A stretch of 20,031 nucleotides of DNA from JARRQB01 sp965368585. Lineage in GTDB: Bacteria > Pseudomonadota > Gammaproteobacteria > Chromatiales > Chromatiaceae. The translations under genes and the position numbers were made by a program. The notes below the pieces were generated by a model. That model was not told where the DNA came from. It did not search any database and worked only from the letters and a program-made list of their open reading frames with translations. Positions 1 through 7,853 of this stretch are shown here, one piece after another. Numbering within the stretch: the first letter of the stretch is position 1; every line of letters starts with the position of its first letter. The stretch spans positions 1 to 20,031 of the forward strand of contig CBDUNM010000095.1 of the NCBI GenBank assembly GCA_965368585.1, in the 5' to 3' direction.

Positions 1-186
1 AAGGCAGTACAGCGATCCGCCGACGCCGTGGCTATCGGACCGGTGCTGCAGGGCCTGAACAAGCCGGTTAACGATCTCAGCCGGGGCTGTACTGTTACCG
101 ATATCGTCAACACCGTAGTGATTACCGCGATTCAGGCGCAGCAAAAAGAACAGGCGCAGGTCGCGTCCAATCTGCAGATTGCTTGA
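1..186 (+). CDS. pta: Phosphate acetyltransferase, C-terminal end (partial)
   Basis: The frame is open from base 1 to a TGA at 184-186 and gives the last 61 residues of a phosphotransacetylase, which interconverts acetyl-CoA and acetyl phosphate in the cytosol (Pta-AckA pathway). The segment DAVAIGPVLQGLNKPVNDLS followed by RGCTVTDIVNTV and an ITAIQAQ tail is the conserved end of the PTA_PTB domain, where the phosphate-binding and substrate-cleft residues lie. The protein ends with a short Gln-rich helix of normal length for the family, so the C-terminus looks intact. The rest of the gene lies outside the window. No acetate kinase gene follows; the downstream sequence is degenerate. The complementary strand is also open across this region, but the conserved motif fixes the strand. 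Confidence 0.9.
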   Translation, partial: KAVQRSADAVAIGPVLQGLNKPVNDLSRGCTVTDIVNTVVITAIQAQQKEQAQVASNLQIA

Positions 187-307
187 GGGAAACCGGTATA
201 TAGCCAACCAGGATCTCCGCCGAGGCCACGGGCAGCAGCATTTTACCCGAGCCATGACCAGCCAACACAGCGGCGAGTGGCAGGCGGATGAACCAGCTTG
301 CTTGCAT
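186..307 (-). pseudogene. Possible DoxX-family remnant
   Basis: On the minus strand the translation runs ASWFIRLPLAAVLAGHGSGK and then a hydrophobic stretch with ASAEILVGYI. The pattern RLPLAxV...HGxGK followed by a small hydrophobic helix containing AE resembles the first helix and a later helix of DoxX-type membrane proteins. If so, the middle is deleted and the rest missing. The frame runs into the antisense of pta with no proper end. The match is short and could be chance. Confidence 0.25.
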
Positions 308-522
308 CGTGCGCTGCTCAATCTGTTACCGACTGCAAGAGTCTCGCGTACCAAGACCTGCTCGCGGCGATTTTCTTTTCGACACGACTTGCACCCTATA
401 GGAACCACAAGCTGGACATATTCGTATCGCCCGAACCGGGCAAAGCGCTGTGGCACCTCGCCAAGGGAGATGTCATCACGGTAGACAAACTGTTTAATTT
501 GAAGGTCGTCGCGGGTCAATGA
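298..522 (+). CDS. Small ORF of unknown function downstream of pta
   Basis: A 74-codon frame begins at a TTG and ends at a TGA at 520-522. I do not recognise it. Its second half (KLDIFVSPEPGKALWHLAKG, then DVITVDKLFNLKVV) has an ordinary soluble-protein composition, while the first part looks random, so it may be the C-terminal remnant of a lost gene rather than a complete one. No convincing ribosome binding site precedes 298. The minus strand is also open here (about 519 downward) with an equally plausible composition, so even the coding strand is uncertain. Confidence 0.25.
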   Translation: MLASCAAQSVTDCKSLAYQDLLAAIFFSTRLAPYRNHKLDIFVSPEPGKALWHLAKGDVITVDKLFNLKVVAGQ

Positions 523-887
523 GGCCTCGACACGCTGTGATTGAGGACCGTTCCTGAGCGAAAACTGACCAGACCGCCATCGCGAGAAGCCTCACCGGTT
601 CTCCGACGCCGACCTCCGGTCGCAGACGGACACCCGAGCTAAGTCCCGAGGCAGCGCCCGGGATGGCTCATGGGCCGCTTGCCCGATGAAACTGATTTGA
701 TGCCGTACGCGGACATTCCATTTGAGAGGTTTGACTGCCCCACTGAGAGACTATCCAAAGACGGTGAATCGACCCGCGCCATGGCCGACTCACGCGCTGC
801 ACGGGCCCTTATTGATAAAAGGGTTTTATCATTTCGGCTCAACGATTTCGCGCGGACTCCGGCGATTATAACCATTAATATTATTTA
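523..887. other. Non-coding stretch with a small hairpin and an AT-rich patch
   Basis: No gene could be supported. Two items stand out: a 7-bp perfect inverted repeat with a 3-nt loop (GATAAAA at 814-820, TTTTATC at 824-830), and an AT-rich segment at about 865-896 in otherwise GC-rich DNA. A 73-codon frame at 670-891 (+) has no ribosome binding site or recognisable motif and I leave it out. Confidence 0.4.
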
Positions 888-1120
888 TTAATAAGATCTT
901 TGAGAGGATGGAATCTTCTCGATCACCGCTGGATCTGCAATGCACGAGATGATCCGCGCAGCTCCGCAGCAGGCCTGACATGTTTGTCGCGCACTCCTTG
1001 TGCCCGACCGCTTCGCGGCAGCCTTCGGCTGTGCAAATAGGGTGTCCTGTCCTGCCGATTCGTTGATGTCGAAGTTGAATACCCGTTTCAGACACCGTGC
1101 CCAGGTCATCTGCGCACGAC
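888..1120 (-). pseudogene. IS91-type (Y2) transposase, C-terminal remnant
   Basis: The minus strand encodes RAQMTWARCLKRVFNFDIN and, further on, CQACCGAARIISCIADPAVI followed by EKI. This is the typical end of IS91-family Y2 transposases, where a WAxxLKRVFxxDI segment is followed directly by a Cys-containing CxxCGG-like turn, RIIAxIxDP and AVIEKIL. In this copy the two halves are in frame but separated by about 25 extra residues (roughly 981-1060), and the CxxCGG turn has become CQACCG. The catalytic tyrosines and everything N-terminal are missing. The frame continues upstream to 1280 without family resemblance. It is a relic, not a functional transposase. Confidence 0.6.
1008..1031. repeat. 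Two adjacent small hairpins inside the IS91 remnant
   Basis: CCGC-TTC-GCGG (1008-1018) is followed immediately by CAGCC-TTC-GGCTG (1019-1031). Both are perfect, with the same TTC loop. They lie inside the segment that interrupts the IS91-type C-terminal motif, so they may have arrived with that insertion. No role can be assigned. Confidence 0.45.
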
Positions 1121-1269
1121 CGTTCGGCCGGCGTAGGCTCGTCCGAATCTCCCCGTGCGAGGGGCTTGCCTCCCCTGCCCCGCTTGGGCCAATACTCAGC
1201 GAGGCGAATGGTACGCATAGGATGAGGTAAACTGAAAACTTCGAGAGAGAAACGGAGCCCGATTTCGGG

Positions 1270-4200
1270 ATGGATTTCAAGATACTGGGTCAACTTTACT
1301 CCCGAGACAATAGCCATCCGACCTCGGATATCGGTCAGCGTGCACCATGGACGCGAGCGACACGGACATCCGGCTGCTCGCGTATCGTGTTTCTTGTTTT
1401 ACTGTGGCTCGTGCCTCCGGTCGGCGTTACCGTCGATCACATTGAGCCAAGAACATCTGGGCAGCCACTGACTCAACTATCGGGTCAGTATCTGGGTCGT
1501 TCGCTGGAGGTGCTCTCCGATCCACAGGGCGAGCTCCAATTTGCCGATGTGCTGCAGCGCACTGATGGTCTTTTCTGGTTCCGCGGTGAAGATCCCATTG
1601 TCAACATCGGTTTCAGTGAAACACCACATTGGTTTCACATCGCAATCGCCAACGATCTCGCGGTCGCGAAGAACTATCTGTTAGAAATCGGCTACCCGCT
1701 GCTCGATCACATCGACGTCTATGTATTACCGCGCGGCGAACCGGCAACGACAGCTCAGCATATGCGAACCGGCGACAACTTTCCTTTTACGGATCGGCTG
1801 ATTAGACACCCCCACTTCGTCTTTCCGCTGACATTTGCCCCTGGTGCAATCACCGATATCTACGTGCGCATCCAGACGACCTCGTCGCTACAAGTCCCGC
1901 TGTCACTATGGCGATATACCGAATTTTTCGAAAGGGATCTATTACAACTGGTGATGTTCGGGTTGTTCATCGGTTGTATAGCCGCCCTTATACTCTACAA
2001 CTTTTTACTATATTTTGGCGTACGCGATATCGCCTATCTCTACTATGCGGCGGGGCTGACTGCGTATTCTTTGGTCATTGCCGTATTGACCGGCCTCGCC
2101 TACCAGTATCTGTGGCCAAGCGCAGTCTGGTGGCATGACAAGAGCTTGGTCGTCTTAAGTGGAATTTCCGTCGCGTTCTTCGCGCAGTTCATCAAGGAGT
2201 TTCTGGATTTAAGACGACGCTACTCGCGAATCGCACGCTTATTCGATCTTTACACCGTCGTCTGCTTGGGTTGCGCACTAGCCGTCACGGTACTGCCGTA
2301 CAACATGATGATCAAGGTCGTAGCAGTATTCGTTGCACTCGTACCGATGTCCGGCTATTTCGCTAGTATACAACTTTGGCGGCAAGGCATTAAGAGCGCG
2401 CGCTTGTTCGTTATCGCTTGGACATTGTTCGTATTTGGCGCCATGGTGTTCGTCTTTAGCAAGTACGGTCTGTTTCCGCGCGATTTCACGACCGAAAATG
2501 CCATGTACATCGGGTCCGTAGTCGTAGTGATACTTTTATCGCTGGCTCTGGCAGATCGTATCAATGCGGAGCGACAGGAAAAGGTCACCGCACAGCAACA
2601 GGCGATCACAAACCTACAGAGATACCGATATTTATATGCAACTTCGCTTGAAGGCCTGTTCAGTGCCTCACTGGACGGCAAGGTGTTGTCGGGCAATCCA
2701 GCTCTGGCTCGCTTGTTCGGAGCGCAAACACTGGATGAACTCACGAGCAAGCGACCGCAGCTTCGGCAACTGTTTACCAACGGGGATCTTGCCTGGAGTA
2801 GCTTGCGCGAACTGCTCGAAAACCAGGGACATGTACGCGGTCACGAAGTCCAGGGGCGACGCCTCGATGGCGATACGATTTGGATTGCCGTGTTCGCTCG
2901 GTTGCGGCACGTCGTGACGGACGACGTAATAGAGGGTTCGCTAATTGATATCACCGAGCGCAAGGAAAGCGAAGGGCGCCTTAGCTATCTGGCCATTCAT
3001 GACGCGCTGACCGGCTTGGTGAATCGCCTCGAATTTGAGCGACGACTGTCCGATGCGCTAGGCCGTAGTCGGTCGAAACAACTTGTTCACGCAACCTTAT
3101 TTATCGACCTCGACCAATTCAAGGTAGTCAATGACACCTGTGGCCACGTGGCCGGTGATGAGTTACTGAGGCAGATTGCACTGTTACTGCGCAAACACGT
3201 ACGCCAGCGCGACTCCCTCGCCCGCCTCGGCGGCGATGAATTTGGCATTCTGCTCGAAGACTGCTCGCCAGAAAAGGCCGCGGAGATCGCGGACCGACTG
3301 CTCCTCGATGTGAACGAATTTCGCTTTGTATGGAAAGACCGGACATTCGATCTTGGCGCAAGCATTGGAATTGTGGCCGTCACGCCCGAATCCGAGTCGG
3401 TCGAAGAGATACTGAGCCTAGCGGACACCGCCTGCTACGCGGCGAAAGACGCTGGACGCAATCAAGTGGTCATCTATAGCGAGAAGGAAGGCGAATTGCA
3501 GCAGCGGAAAAGCGAAATGGAAATGGTATCGATCGTTCGCGAAGCGATCGAGCATGACAATTTGACGTTGCTGTATCAGCCTATCAAACGGATCTCCGCC
3601 GACATCGGCGGCGGCGAACATTACGAAGTGCTGGTGCGTATGCGAGGCCCTACCGGTCTAGTACGCCCCGGCGCCTTTCTTCCCGCTGCGGAACGTTACA
3701 ACTTGATGCCGCGATTGGACCGATGGGTCGTCGACGCCGCTTTGACGTGGCTGGGAAAATCAAATCTCATGCGGCAGATCCAGCTTCTCAGCATAAATCT
3801 CAGCGGACGCACCATAAGCGATCCTGATTTTCTCGAATTTGTCGAGACCGCCTTGGTGCGACATGCCGTGCGACCGGAACAAGTGTGTTTCGAGATCACA
3901 GAAAGCATGGCTATAGCGAATCTGCGCAGTACATTGGCCTTGATGGAGCGACTGCAACGCAAAGGCATACGCTTCAGCTTGGACGACTTCGGCAGTGGAT
4001 TTTCTTCTTATAGTTACCTTAAACAGCTGCCGATCGACTTCGTAAAAATCGATGGTAGCTTTATCCGCGGCATCGCCACTGACGCCATCGATCGCGCGAT
4101 GGTGGAGTCGATGTCGGACGTCGCCCATGCAATGGATATTCGGGTCATCGCGGAGTTCGTGGAATCGGCGGAGATCGTAACAGAACTCCGGAAACTAAAC

Positions 4201-4278
4201 GTCGATTTTGGCCAGGGCTACTATTTCGGCAGGCCGGCGCTGATGCCCGAAGTATTAGCAGAGGCCTTGTCACGTTAA
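1270..4278 (+). CDS. 7TMR-DISM/PAS/GGDEF/EAL cyclic-di-GMP signalling protein
   Basis: This is a 1002-residue inner-membrane protein predicted to make and degrade cyclic di-GMP. Order: signal-anchor helix (about 38-54); periplasmic 7TMR-DISMED2 sensor (about 75-210), a fold thought to bind carbohydrate-like ligands; seven-helix 7TMR-DISM membrane block (about 225-430); short coiled linker; PAS (about 450-565); GGDEF (about 570-738); EAL (about 745-1000). The GGDEF motif is intact at 654-658, with an RxxD inhibitory site (RQRD, 645-648) five residues before it. In the EAL domain the signature is EVL (786-788), a tolerated variant. The metal and catalytic positions look present: SINLS, EITES, LDDFGSGFSSYSYLKQLP, VKIDGSF, AEFVES and GQGYYFG. 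Both activities are therefore plausible. The ATG at 1270 is the only good Met before the anchor helix. It appears monocistronic, ending before the hairpin at 4337-4368. Confidence 0.93.
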   Translation: MDFKILGQLYSRDNSHPTSDIGQRAPWTRATRTSGCSRIVFLVLLWLVPPVGVTVDHIEPRTSGQPLTQLSGQYLGRSLEVLSDPQGELQFADVLQRTDGLFWFRGEDPIVNIGFSETPHWFHIAIANDLAVAKNYLLEIGYPLLDHIDVYVLPRGEPATTAQHMRTGDNFPFTDRLIRHPHFVFPLTFAPGAITDIYVRIQTTSSLQVPLSLWRYTEFFERDLLQLVMFGLFIGCIAALILYNFLLYFGVRDIAYLYYAAGLTAYSLVIAVLTGLAYQYLWPSAVWWHDKSLVVLSGISVAFFAQFIKEFLDLRRRYSRIARLFDLYTVVCLGCALAVTVLPYNMMIKVVAVFVALVPMSGYFASIQLWRQGIKSARLFVIAWTLFVFGAMVFVFSKYGLFPRDFTTENAMYIGSVVVVILLSLALADRINAERQEKVTAQQQAITNLQRYRYLYATSLEGLFSASLDGKVLSGNPALARLFGAQTLDELTSKRPQLRQLFTNGDLAWSSLRELLENQGHVRGHEVQGRRLDGDTIWIAVFARLRHVVTDDVIEGSLIDITERKESEGRLSYLAIHDALTGLVNRLEFERRLSDALGRSRSKQLVHATLFIDLDQFKVVNDTCGHVAGDELLRQIALLLRKHVRQRDSLARLGGDEFGILLEDCSPEKAAEIADRLLLDVNEFRFVWKDRTFDLGASIGIVAVTPESESVEEILSLADTACYAAKDAGRNQVVIYSEKEGELQQRKSEMEMVSIVREAIEHDNLTLLYQPIKRISADIGGGEHYEVLVRMRGPTGLVRPGAFLPAAERYNLMPRLDRWVVDAALTWLGKSNLMRQIQLLSINLSGRTISDPDFLEFVETALVRHAVRPEQVCFEITESMAIANLRSTLALMERLQRKGIRFSLDDFGSGFSSYSYLKQLPIDFVKIDGSFIRGIATDAIDRAMVESMSDVAHAMDIRVIAEFVESAEIVTELRKLNVDFGQGYYFGRPALMPEVLAEALSR

Positions 4279-4336
4279 GTAGAATGTCTCAGCCTGCAAT
4301 GCGCCGTGTCAGGTTTGGCGCACGTACGGTTCCGTG

Positions 4337-4368
4337 GACACCTCGGGTAAGCAATCACCCGAGGTGTC
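4337..4368. terminator. Hairpin between convergent genes
   Basis: A perfect 12-bp stem (GACACCTCGGGT at 4337-4348, ACCCGAGGTGTC at 4357-4368) closes an 8-nt loop. It sits 58 bases after the stop of the c-di-GMP gene and about 80 bases beyond the stop of the convergent GH16 gene, so it could terminate both. There is no T-run on either side, so it is not a textbook intrinsic terminator. Confidence 0.6.
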
Positions 4369-4448
4369 TCGGCCATATTGACCCAGCCGACCTCAAACTT
4401 TACCGCCGGCAAGCGCATTGCTGCAAATTCGAGACTCACAAGATTGCG

Positions 4449-5645
4449 CTAGTCGTCGTCCTGAATAATCAGGTCAATGATAGGCGACAGCGCGGCTGCA
4501 TCGGCGATCAGTACGTCGATGCGGATGGCCGCGGAGCAGTTGTTGTCCGTCGTCTGCTCGTCTGCGACCTTGTCTACGCACGCCATGATCCAAAATGACC
4601 CGGCCGCAGCGGGTGCCTGTACCGCTGTCATGATGCTATCCGTGCCGCTCGACGACAGTTCGCTGACCTCGCTGCTACCCAGCAGCTCGTCGGTGGGTGT
4701 TACGTCCGGTTCTTGCGAACCAAAAAACCGCAGGGTTGTCGCCGGGGAGAATGCGTCTCCGTCGTTTGTGACCTGCGTGGTTAAGCCGAAGGGCTGCCCG
4801 GCGAGTCTCTCGCTGTCGTCTACGCGCGGCGTTGCAATAACCAGATCCGGTGCGAGTCGCGCGACCGAGACGTAGTCGACCTGCAACTGGTAGCTAGCGT
4901 TCGCAGCGGCCGAACCGGCCGGCTGCAACGCTGGATTGTAGCCTCGTGGGAAGGCGGCGTCCGGGCCCCAGAGATTGAGCCGGACTTCCATATCGCTATC
5001 GGTGATCGAAGCGTTGACTTGACGCACCCGTGTTCCATCGACCAGCCAGTGCGTCTCATTTTGGAACCAGCGGATCTCGTATTCATGCCATGCGTCGAGC
5101 CGCAGTCCGGGTACGTCCAGGTTGGCGAAATCACCCGCTTGGCCAAAGCTGCCGTCGTCGTAGATGTTGGTAAACACCGTTTGGTTGCCGAAGTCGTTGC
5201 TCAGCAGTTCGAAATCGATCTCGTCGCGAACCGCCCCGTTCAGCCGGTATAGAAAAAATCCACCAACCAGGCCGCCTTGAGGGGTGCCTGCATAGCGCAT
5301 GCGGGCCTTTACCGAGAGACCCGAGCCAACCGGGAACGATTGGCGGGTCTGCACCTCTTGTCCCCACAAGGAATCACCCGGCACCAATGCACTTGCGTTG
5401 TAGGTATCGAGTTGCAGCGTCAGAATGCCGCCGGAAACCACGGGCCGTAGATTTTTGCCCGCGTAGACCGGTGGCTTGATCTGGGTGCGGCCATAGTAGG
5501 TGCCGGGTCCTACTGGCAAACGCCACACGCTTTCGTTGACGGTCGCCGCATTGAAATCGTCGCTAAACAGCAGCTTCGCTTGAGCCGTCGTCATGATGCC
5601 CAACAGGATCGCAATGACGTTAGTGAGATACTTTGGCGTCCCCAC
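4449..5645 (-). CDS. Secreted GH16-type glycoside hydrolase with CARDB domain
   Basis: A 398-residue exported protein. Residues 1-23 form a signal peptide (hydrophobic core NVIAILLGIM, likely cut after AQA). Residues about 25-262 look like a concanavalin-A-like GH16 domain: the motif DEIDFE (141-146) matches ExDxxE, with Glu142 the predicted nucleophile, Asp144 the helper and Glu146 the acid/base. The flanking WHEYEIRW and VRLNLWGP strands fit the jelly roll. Such enzymes cut beta-1,3 or beta-1,4 glycans (laminarin, agar, carrageenan, xyloglucan); the substrate cannot be read here. Residues about 265-378 are a CARDB adhesion-like domain, followed by an acidic tail ending in DDD. The start is a GTG at 5645, only 6 bases after the stop of the upstream ORF and without a clear Shine-Dalgarno, which suggests translational coupling. 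The next in-frame ATG would destroy the signal peptide. Confidence 0.85.
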   Translation of the reverse strand: MGTPKYLTNVIAILLGIMTTAQAKLLFSDDFNAATVNESVWRLPVGPGTYYGRTQIKPPVYAGKNLRPVVSGGILTLQLDTYNASALVPGDSLWGQEVQTRQSFPVGSGLSVKARMRYAGTPQGGLVGGFFLYRLNGAVRDEIDFELLSNDFGNQTVFTNIYDDGSFGQAGDFANLDVPGLRLDAWHEYEIRWFQNETHWLVDGTRVRQVNASITDSDMEVRLNLWGPDAAFPRGYNPALQPAGSAAANASYQLQVDYVSVARLAPDLVIATPRVDDSERLAGQPFGLTTQVTNDGDAFSPATTLRFFGSQEPDVTPTDELLGSSEVSELSSSGTDSIMTAVQAPAAAGSFWIMACVDKVADEQTTDNNCSAAIRIDVLIADAAALSPIIDLIIQDDD

Positions 5646-5651
5646 GGCTGT

Positions 5652-5873
5652 TCAAGCCGCCGCTGACACGGTCATAGTGCGACAGCGAGCTGTCTGCGCG
5701 AGCACCAGACTGCCGATGTCGGCGATCAGTAGTATCGTGCCCGTCAGTTGACCGATCAAGGTCACCAACAGTACGACTATCGGAAACACCAGCAAGAGCA
5801 AAAAGGTCCGTACACGCGCTCTACGACTTGGGCTTATCGCGTTACGCCATTTGCGCAGTATGAGGTCTCCCAT
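5652..5873 (-). CDS. Small two-helix membrane protein (unknown)
   Basis: A 73-residue ORF with a basic N-terminus (RKWRNAISPSRRARVR) and two strongly hydrophobic stretches (FLLLLVFPIVVLLVTLIG and TGTILLIADIGSLVLA), so probably an inner-membrane protein with the basic end in the cytoplasm. I do not recognise the family. Its stop lies 6 bases before the GTG of the GH16 gene, so the two are probably co-transcribed and may be coupled. Its ATG follows directly on the TGA of an even smaller ORF. No good ribosome binding site precedes it, so it may also be the tail of a decayed gene. Confidence 0.45.
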   Translation of the reverse strand: MGDLILRKWRNAISPSRRARVRTFLLLLVFPIVVLLVTLIGQLTGTILLIADIGSLVLAQTARCRTMTVSAAA

Positions 5874-5969
5874 TCAGGCGACGCCGTTGACGTAGCCGAC
5901 CAGGAGTAACGTGTTAATTTTCCCCATAACCACAGCATACACCGAAGCGTCACCGCTTACCCTATTCAT
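5874..5969 (-). CDS. 31-codon ORF immediately upstream of the small membrane protein
   Basis: It starts at an ATG (5967-5969) and ends in a TGA directly abutting the ATG of the 73-residue ORF. The second half is hydrophobic (INTLLLVGYVNGVA). It could be a leader peptide coupling translation, the end of a degraded membrane gene split from the next ORF, or chance. A GGTAAG sits about 7 bases after its ATG, not before, so there is no supporting ribosome binding site. Confidence 0.2.
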   Translation of the reverse strand: MNRVSGDASVYAVVMGKINTLLLVGYVNGVA

Positions 5970-6136
5970 GGCTTAACATCACCAACCCTGGGCAGTCGGG
6001 ATACAAATGCGGAGCACAGGTTTTTAACCTGAAGTGAGTTGGTTGGAGTTGTCAAAACAGTAGCATCGAGATTCAATGCGGTTAATTAGACACTGCCGAG
6101 ACACATCGCTCATTGAAATTCTAAGTGCCGGGTTGT

Positions 6137-6442
6137 CTATGAGGAAGAAGGCTGGCCTGGGATGTGGATTTTCTTTTCGGTCTCCAGCGCTTCTGAAGCT
6201 ATTTCATTGTAAAGATGCGCCACGCTTGCGTACAGCTTCTGAAATTCCGGATGTGTATCGACAAAATATTTGTACTGTTGGGTATCGAGGAAAACTTCTT
6301 CGAGAAATTCTATATCGAAGTCGGACAACGCTTCGCCGCGATCAACCAGTTTCTTGATATCCAGGATTCTGGGAAGTCGCTGTTTTTCGAAGCGCATCAT
6401 CACCACCTCGAGAACCCCCTTGTGCTCCAAAGATGTGTACAT
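6137..6442 (-). CDS. Conserved-looking small acidic protein (unknown)
   Basis: A 101-residue soluble protein with no signal peptide or membrane helix. It is helical and acidic: MMRFEKQRLPRILDIKKLVD, then LSDFDIEFLEEVFLDTQQYK, a HPEFQKLYASVAHLYNEIAS segment and a basic/Ser tail. I do not know its family, but the regular amphipathic pattern and codon use argue that it is real. The start at 6442 is supported by a GGAG eight bases upstream. The alternative Met at residue 15 or 16 has none, although the conserved-looking part begins there. It is probably monocistronic. An extended -10-like element lies about 90 bases upstream. Confidence 0.7.
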   Translation of the reverse strand: MYTSLEHKGVLEVVMMRFEKQRLPRILDIKKLVDRGEALSDFDIEFLEEVFLDTQQYKYFVDTHPEFQKLYASVAHLYNEIASEALETEKKIHIPGQPSSS

Positions 6443-6534
6443 TTTATGATCTCCAGTCAGTGCATCCGCGGTGCTTTGGCCATACGCTGTTGGTGATGTT
6501 ACCTAAACGCACGTGCGCTCAGGAACTCGAATAT

Positions 6535-6543
6535 AGTATAGCA
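6535..6543 (-). promoter_or_regulatory. Possible extended -10 promoter for the 6137-6442 gene
   Basis: Read on the minus strand, TGCTATACT fits an extended -10 element (TGn plus TATAAT-like TATACT). No good -35 hexamer is visible 17 bases further upstream. It would give a leader of about 90 bases before the ATG at 6442. The prediction rests on the motif alone. Confidence 0.3.
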
Positions 6544-6567
6544 GGTAACTAATCGGGAAAACTCGCG

Positions 6568-6940
6568 ATGACTGAGCCGTCATGTCCCAATGAATCATGT
6601 ATTCACGGCGCTGACAACGCGGCAAAAGTCCCACGCCACGGCTCCTTTGGCGTGCGGTGCGGTCGACGACGCCGTTATCGATGTCGCGGCTGCGGGTCCA
6701 CGTTATCGACGCGCACGAACACGGCATGCTTTGGCCTGTGGTGTTCGTCGCGTGTCGTCGAGTGCGTCGCCCATTTGAGCGTCGTAGGCATGAGCCGTTC
6801 GGCGATCGCGCGGGTTGAAGGCATCGATCGGCACTCCGTCGACCGTGCGCTGACCCGGGCCGTTGCGCTGGCGGAACGATTCAACGATAGCCGCCATCTC
6901 AGAGGACACCGTGGACTACATCATCGTTGTGCACAAATAA
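6568..6940 (+). pseudogene. IS1-like transposase, truncated N-terminal part
   Basis: The frame starts at an ATG and carries a Cys-rich zinc-ribbon region (CPNESCIHG, then GRRRRYRCRGCGSTLSTRT) followed by a helix-turn-helix (GMSRSAIARVEGIDRHSVDR) and ALTRAVALAERFND. This matches the InsA-like DNA-binding half of IS1-family transposases. After about residue 115 the similarity stops. The reading frame stays open to 7104, but only by running antisense through the rlpA-like gene. The DDE catalytic half is absent and no terminal inverted repeats were recognised, so this is a dead fragment. Confidence 0.65.
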
Positions 6941-6977
6941 CGACGACAGTCCCGGTCAGAAAAAAATTCGCTTTTCG

Positions 6978-7421
6978 TCAGTTGGCGATGGCTTCGTCGA
7001 CCCGTTTCGTGACCTCGATCCGAACGGGGGCCACCCCGGCTTCCATCATACCGAGTTTCTCGGCGGCGGCTTTCGATAGGTCGATGATCCGGTCATCGAC
7101 GTAAGGACCACGGTCGTTTATCTCGACTTCCACCGCATTGCCGTTTTCCAGATGGGTGACCTCGACTAAAGTGCCGAAGGGCAGTTTACGATGCGCGGCG
7201 GTCATGTCGTCCATAGCGTACCGTTCGCCGCTGGCCGTCGTCTTCCCCTCAAATTTCTCCCCGTACCACGAAGCCTTACCTTGCTGCGTGAAGATCCCTT
7301 TTGCCGGCGTGGATCGCGGTTCGCCAAAACTGAGCAGGATGACGACCGCCACGCAGGCGAGCGTCAAGCCTACGACCCCGAGCAATTCGCCTCGTGTTCG
7401 ACCACGCAGCATGCTGCGCAT
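6978..7421 (-). CDS. rlpA: RlpA-like DPBB septal-ring lytic transglycosylase family protein
   Basis: A 147-residue protein with an N-terminal signal anchor (ELLGVVGLTLACVAVVILLS) and one double-psi beta-barrel domain. Family hallmarks are clear: GKASWYGEKFEGKTTASGE, MTAAHRKLPFGTLVEVTH, VEVEINDRGPYVDDRIIDLS and KAAAEKLGM. RlpA proteins cleave denuded (amidase-processed) peptidoglycan glycan strands at the septum. This one is short: there is no SPOR domain and no lipobox Cys, so it would be membrane-anchored by its N-terminal helix and may not be targeted like E. coli RlpA. The ATG at 7421 is chosen because AGGAG lies 9 bases upstream; longer starts up to 7499 have no comparable site. The gene is convergent with the IS1-like fragment, which ends just beyond its stop. 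Confidence 0.85.
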   Translation of the reverse strand: MRSMLRGRTRGELLGVVGLTLACVAVVILLSFGEPRSTPAKGIFTQQGKASWYGEKFEGKTTASGERYAMDDMTAAHRKLPFGTLVEVTHLENGNAVEVEINDRGPYVDDRIIDLSKAAAEKLGMMEAGVAPVRIEVTKRVDEAIAN

Positions 7422-7499
7422 GCCAAGACGCTCCTGACCCATAGCACGTCCACCTCTGACAAGATCGCAAATCCCACTATAGCATGTTGCGGACCGCAA

Positions 7500-7853
7500 A
7501 CCTCGGGGGTCGGTCCCGGCACCGCGGGCTCCCAGCGCACATGGCGCGACGCGTGGCGAGGTTCGCCCAAATCGATAAGATTCGTTGCAGGTGCTGTCAA
7601 ACTGAGCTCGCCCTGCGAGTCCCTAGTACAAGCGCAAGATGAAATCCATAATCAATACTTGCTCCGGTTGTTGCTGCCCGGCCGACGATCAACGTCAAAG
7701 AGATCGTTGGGTATTTTTCGGTTGACTTGACAACGCTTTCCCCGGTTCAGCGGACGGAAACGATAAAGAGCCCTGCCGCAGTACGGAGCTCTTTCTCGCG
7801 ATGCCAGGCGCCCCGAAATCTGTCGACACCGTCGAGACGCCGCTGGACGGTAT
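7500..7853. other. Stretch without a supported gene
   Basis: Both strands have open frames but none shows a recognisable family, start signal or consistent composition. The one structure worth noting is the terminator-like inverted repeat at 7765-7794. Confidence 0.45.
7765..7794 (-). terminator. Degenerate terminator downstream of the cold-shock remnant
   Basis: AAAGAGC (7765-7771) and GCTCTTT (7788-7794) form a 7-bp stem around a 16-nt loop. A-rich and T-rich ends flanking a GC core are typical of bidirectional terminators after cold-shock genes. The inner stem is imperfect, consistent with decay. It lies about 60 bases past the end of the csp-like ORF. Confidence 0.4.

Noticed and set aside
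829..1317. 162-codon minus-strand frame upstream of the c-di-GMP gene
   Set aside because: It overlaps the frame that carries the IS91-type motifs and the start of the real gene, and shows no family features itself.
3622..3636. EVL instead of EAL, first read as a degenerate phosphodiesterase
   Set aside because: EVL occurs in active members and the other catalytic and metal positions appear present, so inactivity is not supported.
6568..7104. Whole 178-codon frame as an intact transposase
   Set aside because: The final third is only the antisense of the rlpA-like gene and the DDE domain is missing, so just the N-terminal part is annotated.
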